Below, piece after piece: positions 7,299-13,067 of a stretch of 27,611 nt of DNA. The position numbers and the translations under genes are program-made. Under the pieces are notes generated by a model, which saw only the letters and a program-made list of their open reading frames with translations, was not told the origin of the DNA and searched no databases. Source of the stretch: an uncultured Aliarcobacter sp. (lineage in GTDB: Bacteria > Campylobacterota > Campylobacteria > Campylobacterales > Arcobacteraceae); contig CANRCH010000004.1 of NCBI GenBank assembly GCA_947629065.1, forward strand, positions 1-27,611. Direction: 5' to 3'. The stretch's first letter is position 1. Each line of letters opens with the position of its first letter.

Positions 7299-7325
7299 TT
7301 AATACTCCTTTGAAAGCTTTTATTA

Positions 7326-8588
7326 TTAGTAAGTCGATTGTGTATAAATTACAAATTTATTAGCTAACTCTTCAAGCTCTTTGCTTATTTTTTTATGAAG
7401 TTCTGTGTTTTCTATATCATCTAAAACATCACAAATTTTATTTGCAATAAACTCAAACTCTTTTTCTTTCATTCCTCGTGCTGTTAGTGCTGGACTTCCA
7501 ACTCTAATTCCTGATGTTACAAACGGGCTTCTTGTTTCTCCTGGAACTGTGTTTTTATTTACAGTAATTCCAGCATTTCCAAGTGCTGCATCTGCATCTT
7601 TTCCAGAGAATGGTTTATTTAAAAAAGATACTAAAACTAGGTGATTATCTGTTCCACCTGAAACAATATCGTATCCTCTACTTACTAGTACTTCTCCTAG
7701 AACTCTAGCATTTGTTTTTACTTGTTTTGCATAATCTTTCCATTTTGGATCAAGAACTTCTTTGAATGCAACAGCTTTTGCTGCAATTACATGCATTAAA
7801 GGTCCACCTTGAAGACCTGGGAAAATAGCACTATTTACTTTTTTAGCTATATCTTCATCATTTGTCATAATAACTCCACCTCTTGGACCTCTTAGAGTCT
7901 TATGTGTAGTTGTTGTTACAACATGTGCATGAGGGAATGGACTTTGGTGTTCACCAGCAGCAACAAGACCAGCAATGTGTGCAATATCAGCAAATAAAAT
8001 AGCTCCAACTTTGTCTGCTATTTCTCTAAATCTTTTAAAATCAATCTCTCTAGCGTATGCACTTGCACCACAAACGATAATTTTTGGTTGAACTAATTTT
8101 GCAATCTCTTCAACTTTATCATAGTTGATTCTACCATCAAGTTCAACACCATAATAAAATGCAGAGTAGTTTTGACCTGAGAAACTTGGTTTACTTCCAT
8201 GAGTTAAATGTCCACCATGAGATAAATCCATACCTAGAATTTTGTCACCAGCTTTAAGAAGTGCTGCATAAACTGCACCATTTGCTTGAGATCCACTATG
8301 TGGTTGAACATTTGCATATTTACAATCAAAAATTTTACAAACTCTATCAATAGCTAATTGCTCAACTTTATCAGCTTGTTCACATCCACCATAATATCTT
8401 TTTGCTGGGTAACCTTCAGCATATTTGTTTGTAAATACACTTCCCATAGCTTCCATAACAGCTGGACTTGTAAAGTTTTCACTTGCAATCATCTCAAGGT
8501 GAGTTGTTTGTCTTACAAGTTCAGCTTCAACAATATCAAATACTTCTTTGTCTGCTGTTTCTAAATTATCTTTTGTTATATAGTTCAT
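7326..8588 (-). CDS. glyA: Serine hydroxymethyltransferase
   Basis: 420 aa, full length. Motifs include [17 protein letters not shown] (31-47), [17 protein letters not shown] (54-70), QPHSGSQAN (95-103), [12 protein letters not shown] (201-212), and [16 protein letters not shown] (223-238) with the PLP lysine K230. The enzyme converts serine and tetrahydrofolate to glycine and methylene-tetrahydrofolate and is the main source of one-carbon units. ATG start with AAAGG upstream. The promoter carries the 17-bp box also found at benE and argD. The DNA repair fusion follows closely. Confidence 0.97.
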   Translation of the reverse strand: MNYITKDNLETADKEVFDIVEAELVRQTTHLEMIASENFTSPAVMEAMGSVFTNKYAEGYPAKRYYGGCEQADKVEQLAIDRVCKIFDCKYANVQPHSGSQANGAVYAALLKAGDKILGMDLSHGGHLTHGSKPSFSGQNYSAFYYGVELDGRINYDKVEEIAKLVQPKIIVCGASAYAREIDFKRFREIADKVGAILFADIAHIAGLVAAGEHQSPFPHAHVVTTTTHKTLRGPRGGVIMTNDEDIAKKVNSAIFPGLQGGPLMHVIAAKAVAFKEVLDPKWKDYAKQVKTNARVLGEVLVSRGYDIVSGGTDNHLVLVSFLNKPFSGKDADAALGNAGITVNKNTVPGETRSPFVTSGIRVGSPALTARGMKEKEFEFIANKICDVLDDIENTELHKKISKELEELANKFVIYTQSTY

Positions 8589-8638
8589 GGCTTTTCCTTT
8601 TCTTTATAATTAATTTTTTGCTTTTTTAAAATCTCTTA

Positions 8639-8667
8639 ATATTAACGAAAATTAAATTTCTAATCAA
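8639..8667 (-). promoter_or_regulatory. glyA promoter
   Basis: On the minus strand, -35 TTGATT (8667-8662) and -10 TAATAT (8644-8639) are spaced 17 nt apart. The predicted leader is about 45 nt. The -35 overlaps the end of the box at 8665-8681. Confidence 0.55.
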
Positions 8668-8681
8668 TCCAAAAATTGCTA
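8665..8681 (-). promoter_or_regulatory. Copy of the benE/argD promoter box at glyA
   Basis: Read on the minus strand it is TAGCAATTTTTGGATTG. It differs at one position from both arms of the inverted repeat at 4487-4549 and has the same placement against the -35. With the following ATT, it matches the argD site over 19 of 20 bases. Confidence 0.6.
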
Positions 8682-8684
8682 AAT

Positions 8685-9011
8685 TTAATCTTCTAAACTA
8701 TTTTCATCTTCAAGAGTACTATTTGAAACCTTTTTCTCTTTAAAAACTGCAACAGCAATAATCTCTAAATAAAAACTCTCAAATCCATTTTCATTTGCAA
8801 AATCAACTTTTTTTATAATATCTGCAAAACTAATCTCTTGTGCATCATTTTCATCTTTACCAAATTTACAATCAAAATGCCAAAAATTCATATCATCTGG
8901 GAGTTTTTTACTCTTCTCTCTTTTGATATATTTTCTAATTTCATTTTTGATTGAATCGCTTTGTCTGTCTCTATTTTTATTTGAAACATCTATTTGAAAT
9001 ATTTTTTTCAA
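8685..9011 (-). CDS. Small conserved protein, resembles DUF6172
   Basis: 108 aa, charged and soluble, with no signal or membrane segment. The pattern SIKNEIRKYIKREKSKKLP (about 20-38) followed by MNFWHFDCKFG (41-51) and a C-terminal AAFA-like strand-helix (FESFYLEIIAVAVFK) recalls the family annotated DUF6172. That assignment is from memory and no function is known. The start is TTG at 9011, supported by AAAAGG 7 nt upstream and a TATAAT-like -10 (9039-9034, minus strand). Its last codons end just before the glyA promoter box. Confidence 0.7.
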   Translation of the reverse strand: MKKIFQIDVSNKNRDRQSDSIKNEIRKYIKREKSKKLPDDMNFWHFDCKFGKDENDAQEISFADIIKKVDFANENGFESFYLEIIAVAVFKEKKVSNSTLEDENSLED

Positions 9012-9073
9012 TTTTTATCCTTTTAAAAAGGGGATTATACCTAAAAGATGGTAAAAATTGAAAGTTATTTTTT

Positions 9074-9081
9074 GATATAAT
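9074..9081 (+). promoter_or_regulatory. -10 element for the cation/proton antiporter
   Basis: TGATATAAT gives TATAAT at 9076-9081, about 29 nt before the ATG. The extended TG and T-rich upstream sequence fit the Campylobacterota housekeeping promoter, where the -35 is poorly conserved. Confidence 0.5.
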
Positions 9082-9109
9082 CGGGCTATTTTTATAACAA
9101 AGAAGCAAA

Positions 9110-10735
9110 ATGGATAGTTTTTTATTTACACTTTTTCTTACAATTTTTCTTGCAACAGTTTTTAATATTATTCTAAAAAGATTTGGTGTTTCTCAAATCA
9201 TTGGCTATATTTTAACAGGAACTGTTATTTCATATATTTTTCATTTTCAAGGTGCTAGTTTTGAGTCTTTAGAGACAATTTCAGAGTTTGGAATTGTTTT
9301 TTTGATGTTTACAATAGGGCTTGAAATAAGTTTTGAAAAAATTAAAAGAATGAAAGATATTCTATTAATTAACGGATTTTTGCAAGTACATATTAGTGCG
9401 GTTATTATATTTTTAATTGCATATTTTGTTTTTCATATAAGTTTGGAAGTTGCACTAGTTGTTGCTTTGGCATTTTCTTTATCTTCAACAGCTATTGTTT
9501 TACCATATTTAAAATCCTCAAAAGATATATACACTCCTTATGGAGAAAGAAGTACAGCAATTTTAATCTATCAAGATTTAGCAGTAATTCCAATATTGCT
9601 TTTAATCTCATTTTTATCAAATGAAAATCTTTCAATCACTGAAGTTTTGGTAAAAACTACTATATCGGCTGCTTTGATTATTGGATTTATGTTTATTTTT
9701 GGTAAAAAACTTATAGATTGGTTATTGCAATTTTCTTCAAATACAAGATTAGAAGAACTATTTATTGGGGCTGTTTTTTCAATAGTTTTAGGTGCTTCAC
9801 TGTTGGCTGAATATATGGGATTTACATACTCTTTGGGTGCTTTTTTGGCTGGGATGATTATTGCTGATACAAAATTTAGAATCAAAGTTGAATCAGATAT
9901 ATCTAAATTTAAAGATTTGCTTTTAGGGACTTTCTTTTTTACAGTTGGAACAAAAATTGATGTTTTATATTTTTTAAAAAATATTCATATTGTTGTTGGG
10001 CTTTTTATTTTGATAATGCTTGTAAAAACATTGGTTGTTTATTTTATAATAAGAAGAAAAGCTGACAAAAATACATCTATAAAAAGTGCAATTGCACTTT
10101 GTCAAGTAGGGGAGTTTTCTTTTGCTATATTTACTCTTTCATCAAGCCAAGGAGTAATTCCAACACAAACAGCAAATTTCTTGATGTTAATCTCTGTAAT
10201 GTCAATGATTTTAACTCCATTTGTTTTAAATAATATCTATAAAATATCTTCTCTTTTCGCAAGAGATTTAAATGTTCCAAATAGTATTGAACCAATAAAC
10301 GAACAAAATCATATTGTTTTATGCGGTTTTTCTATTTTAGGAAGAGTAGTCGCAAGAGATTTAGAAGATAGAAAAATCCCTTTTGTAATAGTTTCAAACG
10401 ATTTAAGACAAGTTCAAGTTGCTACAAAGTTTGGATATAGGGCATTTTTTGGACAATTAGAACAAACAGCTGTACTTGAATCACTTAAGATTGAAAAAAG
10501 TTCAAGCATAATTGTGACAATTACAGAAACAAATGAAAAAATATTAATTTGTGATGCGATATTAAAATACTATCCTGATGCTAATATAATTTTAAAATAT
10601 GAATCTCTTGATGAGAAACATCAATTAATAGATTTAAAAATCAAAAAGTTTGTACACGCACACGCAGAAGTTGGAAGATTATTGGTTGAAGAAGCGACAG
10701 CTTGTTGTGATTTGAATTTAATGAAGTATGATTAA
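9110..10735 (+). CDS. CPA2-family cation/proton antiporter with TrkA-N domain (KefB-like)
   Basis: 541 aa. Residues 1 to about 375 form a Na+/H+ exchanger domain with about 12 membrane segments. It includes LEISFEKIKRMKDI (71-84), ALAFSLSSTAIVLPYLK (119-135) and YQDLAVIP (154-161), the CPA2 'QD' site. Residues about 400-510 form a TrkA-N/RCK nucleotide-binding fold beginning HIVLCGFSILGRVVARDLED (401-420). The protein probably exchanges K+ or Na+ for H+ across the inner membrane under control of a dinucleotide-binding domain. A TrkA-C domain is not evident. The glycine motif is GFSILG rather than GxGxxG. A single gene, it converges on the redox operon with a strong hairpin between them. Confidence 0.85.
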   Translation: MDSFLFTLFLTIFLATVFNIILKRFGVSQIIGYILTGTVISYIFHFQGASFESLETISEFGIVFLMFTIGLEISFEKIKRMKDILLINGFLQVHISAVIIFLIAYFVFHISLEVALVVALAFSLSSTAIVLPYLKSSKDIYTPYGERSTAILIYQDLAVIPILLLISFLSNENLSITEVLVKTTISAALIIGFMFIFGKKLIDWLLQFSSNTRLEELFIGAVFSIVLGASLLAEYMGFTYSLGAFLAGMIIADTKFRIKVESDISKFKDLLLGTFFFTVGTKIDVLYFLKNIHIVVGLFILIMLVKTLVVYFIIRRKADKNTSIKSAIALCQVGEFSFAIFTLSSSQGVIPTQTANFLMLISVMSMILTPFVLNNIYKISSLFARDLNVPNSIEPINEQNHIVLCGFSILGRVVARDLEDRKIPFVIVSNDLRQVQVATKFGYRAFFGQLEQTAVLESLKIEKSSSIIVTITETNEKILICDAILKYYPDANIILKYESLDEKHQLIDLKIKKFVHAHAEVGRLLVEEATACCDLNLMKYD

Positions 10736-10740
10736 AAGTA

Positions 10741-10779
10741 ATAAATGACTAAAAGTTTAAAAACTTTATAGTCATTTAT
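10741..10779. terminator. Long bidirectional terminator hairpin
   Basis: ATAAATGACTA (10741-10751) and TAGTCATTTAT (10769-10779) form an 11-bp stem, continued by AAAGTTT/AAACTTT around a 2-nt loop, with one bulged A. It lies between convergent genes and overlaps the stop codon of the minus-strand one. T-rich sequence follows on both strands. Confidence 0.75.
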
Positions 10780-11068
10780 ACTCTAATTTTTCTAATTCAT
10801 CTAAAATAACTTTTAATTCGTGAGTGTCAAAAAATCTATTTTTTGATAGTTCATCTTTTACTGTGTTTAGAAATTCTACTTTTTTTGTTTCTTGTAAATC
10901 TTTGTTATCTTTATTCTCTTCTAATAATTTTAAAAGAGTTTTTTTGTAGTGGTTTAAAACATCTAGCTTTGTTTGAGTCTTTTTTATTATACTTTTACTA
11001 TTAAAATATATAAATAAAACTATCAAAACAACTATTAAAACCAAAGTTAATATAAGTTCAATATTCAT
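10772..11068 (-). CDS. Small single-TM protein, paralogue of the 96-aa protein two genes upstream
   Basis: 98 aa of unknown function. One N-terminal membrane segment (about 5-24: LILTLVLIVVLIVLFIYFNS) precedes a charged helical cytoplasmic or periplasmic domain. The C-terminal half (EFLNTVKDELSKNRFFDTHE, about 67-86) aligns without large gaps with the other small protein of this operon (IEFLKKVNQELALNIFFEKD). Both share the pattern K-x-E-F-L-x-x-V-x-x-E-L-x-x-N-x-F-F-x-x-x-E-[IL]-K. It is the last gene of the minus-strand redox operon, 36 nt after tlpA, but a hairpin terminator stands between them. The ATG has only a weak AGAAAG site. Confidence 0.75.
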   Translation of the reverse strand: MNIELILTLVLIVVLIVLFIYFNSKSIIKKTQTKLDVLNHYKKTLLKLLEENKDNKDLQETKKVEFLNTVKDELSKNRFFDTHELKVILDELEKLEYK

Positions 11069-11092
11069 AAATTTTTCTTTCTTAAATTAAAA

Positions 11093-11120
11093 GGCTATAA
11101 GATTTTAATTTCTTATAGCC
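11093..11120 (-). terminator. Terminator-like hairpin at the tlpA stop codon
   Basis: GGCTATAAGA (11093-11102) pairs with TCTTATAGCC (11111-11120) around an 8-nt loop that holds the tlpA stop. On the minus strand the stem is followed by TTTTAATTT. It should reduce transcription into the last small gene. Confidence 0.65.
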
Positions 11121-11668
11121 ATCTCAATAAAATTTTCAAGCTTCTCTTTTGTAGTTTTACCTACAAAATTATTAACAAATTTTCCCTCTTTTGAAAACAA
11201 AAACATTTCAGGAACTTTTTTTACATTAAACTCATCTGCAAATCTAGCATTTTCATCACCCATCGTAATTGGATAGTTAATATCGTGTTTTTCTATAAAA
11301 GCTTTCATATCTTCAACACTAATATCATCTTGAAATAGAACTGAAACAATCTCAAACTCATCTTTATACTTCTCTTTTAACTCTTTTAACATAGGTAAAG
11401 ACTCAATACAAGGTGGACACCAAGTTGCAAAAATATCTATTAAAACTGCTTTTTTACCTTTAAATTCATCAAAATCAAGCCCTTCTTTTGTGCTAGTTAC
11501 TGGAATAAATTTTTCATCAACAGTTACAAGAGTAAAGTTTTGTGCTACAAACTCTTTCTCTTTGATTTTATTTTTTGTAATTACACTTGAATCTATTTGT
11601 CCGCTTGAATCACAAGCAGAAAATAAAAAAGCACAAGCAATAAGGCTTGAATATAATATTTTTCTCAT
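11105..11668 (-). CDS. TlpA/ResA-like thioredoxin-fold lipoprotein
   Basis: 187 aa. It has an N-terminal signal with lipobox-like FSAC (cysteine C19), then a thioredoxin domain with WCPPC (C84 and C87) after AVLIDIFATW, and the cis-proline P153 in VKKVPEMFLF. Known relatives (TlpA, ResA, CcmG) are membrane-tethered thiol-disulfide oxidoreductases that keep cytochrome c or copper-site cysteines reduced. The CPPC motif and lipid anchor fit this reducing group. The ATG directly follows the stop of the 96-aa gene (TAAATG), so translation is likely coupled. Its electron donor is not encoded in the window. Confidence 0.88.
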   Translation of the reverse strand: MRKILYSSLIACAFLFSACDSSGQIDSSVITKNKIKEKEFVAQNFTLVTVDEKFIPVTSTKEGLDFDEFKGKKAVLIDIFATWCPPCIESLPMLKELKEKYKDEFEIVSVLFQDDISVEDMKAFIEKHDINYPITMGDENARFADEFNVKKVPEMFLFSKEGKFVNNFVGKTTKEKLENFIEMAIRN

Positions 11669-11959
11669 TTAACACTCCATTTTTGATAATTTTTCTAAAA
11701 CTTGTTTTATCTCATCTTTTTCAAAAAAGATATTTAAAGCTAATTCTTGGTTTACTTTTTTTAAAAACTCAATTTTTAAAGTAACTTTGTCACTTGGATT
11801 TGAATTTTTTAAAATCTCTAAAAGTTCATTTTCATAAGCTTCTATAATTTCACTTTTTTTAATATATTTTGATTTTACATTTCTTATTTTATTTGCTTTA
11901 AAATAAAAATATAAAACTGTGAAAAAAGCACTTAAACTTAATGCTAATAAATACTCCAT
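11669..11959 (-). CDS. Small single-TM protein, paralogue of the 98-aa protein
   Basis: 96 aa of unknown function. It has one N-terminal membrane segment (about 3-22) followed by a basic stretch and a helical domain with the same signature as the 98-aa protein at 10772-11068. Over the last ~65 residues I count about one third identical, with most other differences conservative. Start and stop are tightly packed: its ATG overlaps the stop of the DsbA-like gene by one base (TAATG), and its stop abuts the tlpA ATG. This arrangement implies an obligate operon partner of the thiol-disulfide proteins. Confidence 0.78.
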   Translation of the reverse strand: MEYLLALSLSAFFTVLYFYFKANKIRNVKSKYIKKSEIIEAYENELLEILKNSNPSDKVTLKIEFLKKVNQELALNIFFEKDEIKQVLEKLSKMEC

Positions 11960-12597
11960 TATTTATAAATCTCATTTTCAACTGCATCATTTAATGCATT
12001 TGAAGATAGTCTATCAAGAATTTTGCCATTTATAAAAATTGTTGGAGTTCCTCTAACTTTTAGTTTTTTTGCATCATTTAAATCTTGATTTATAATATCA
12101 TCAATCTTGCTATTTTGCATATCAACTTTTATTTTTTCTAAATCAATATTTGGAATATCTTTTAAAATATCCCAAAGAAGTTCGGGTTTTTCTTTGTTGT
12201 GTGTAGCCCAAACAGGAAGATATTTTAGCATAGAGTCTAAAACTTCATTATATAGATTTTGTTCTCTTGAAGCTTCTAAAATCTTGATTGCAAACTTTGA
12301 GTTTTTGTGGTTTGGAATATATTTATATGTGATTTGAATTTCATCACTAAAATTTTTGTAAACATCTTTTAAATACTCATTAAACACAGCACATGATTCA
12401 CACTCAGGATCTATAAACTCAACAATACTTACATTTTTTTGATTTTTACCTTTTGTAAAAGAGTAATCTCTTGTTAAAATATTTTCATCTTGACTTACAA
12501 CTTTGTGTGCAACATTTTGTTTATATGAAAAAACAGCTAGAAATAGTAAAAAAATAACTATTAAAGAAGAACTGATTAATAATTTTTTGTTTTGCAT
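11959..12597 (-). CDS. DsbA-like thioredoxin-fold protein, membrane anchored
   Basis: 212 aa. An uncleaved-looking N-terminal membrane segment (about 6-24) precedes a thioredoxin-like domain of the DsbA/DsbG (Thioredoxin_4) type. The active site is CESC (C66 and C69) in VEFIDPECESCAVF, and the cis-proline is P185 in GTPTIFING, with a helical insertion between. Such proteins oxidise or isomerise periplasmic disulfides. The CESC dipeptide and IDPECESC context differ from classical DsbA CPHC. It is the first gene of the operon, with AAAGGG before the ATG and a TATACT-like -10 at 12625-12620 on the minus strand. No DsbB or DsbD partner is in the window. Confidence 0.85.
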   Translation of the reverse strand: MQNKKLLISSSLIVIFLLFLAVFSYKQNVAHKVVSQDENILTRDYSFTKGKNQKNVSIVEFIDPECESCAVFNEYLKDVYKNFSDEIQITYKYIPNHKNSKFAIKILEASREQNLYNEVLDSMLKYLPVWATHNKEKPELLWDILKDIPNIDLEKIKVDMQNSKIDDIINQDLNDAKKLKVRGTPTIFINGKILDRLSSNALNDAVENEIYK

Positions 12598-13067
12598 AAT
12601 ATCCCTTTTGAAAATTTTGAGTATATTATCAAATTTTTCATAATGAAGGATTAATTGAGACTCTTTTTTAGTTTTTCTGAAGTTTTAAAAGAATTTTTTT
12701 ATAATAAATAATTGTTTAATTTCTGAAAAATAGATAAAGTAAGTGATAATTTCATATAATTCAAACTTTGAATCTAAATGGAATATTAATAAAATAATAT
12801 AAGGGGAACAAGTACTTGCAAGAGCTAGGTTTACAAGTATTAAGAAGATTAAACCAAACTACTACTCAAAAAGATTTAGCAAACGAAGTAGGAGTTATTT
12901 CTCATAAGAATTAAATGGAGTGTACTGAATTTTATTAACTTTAAGTCTATAATATCTTCTATTTTTCCTTATGTTTTAGGGTATCTATATATAATATTAA
13001 AATACTTTAAGCAAAAATAATAAGTAATTTTAATAAAATAATTATTATCAAAACAAAAGGGAAGAGA
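12598..13067. other. 470-bp intergenic region between redox operon and chemoreceptor
   Basis: Very AT-rich. It holds the promoter of the redox operon at its left end, a TATAAT at 12755-12760, an HTH gene remnant (12816-12914), TATAAT-like sites at 12948-12953 and 12990-12995 that could serve the chemoreceptor, and the chemoreceptor ribosome site (AAAAGGGAAGAG). I see no tRNA or intact gene in it. Confidence 0.6.
12816..12914 (+). pseudogene. Truncated helix-turn-helix (XRE-like) gene remnant
   Basis: A 32-codon frame starting TTG after AAGGGG translates to LQELGLQVLRRLNQ, then TTTQKDLANEVGVISHKN and stop. The 'T-Q-x-x-L-A-x-x-V-G-V-S' pattern is the first HTH helix pair of lambda-repressor-like proteins, and it stops before the recognition helix would end. 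It is probably a decayed regulator. A genuine short peptide is less likely. Confidence 0.45.

Noticed and set aside
8589..8664. Glycine riboswitch upstream of glyA
   Set aside because: The predicted leader is only about 45 nt, too short for a glycine aptamer, and no aptamer-like conserved helices are visible.
12900..13067. Sigma-54 or flagellar sigma-28 promoter for the chemoreceptor
   Set aside because: No GG-N10-GC pair and no TAAAG/CGAT-type spacing found; only weak TATAAT-like sites are present.
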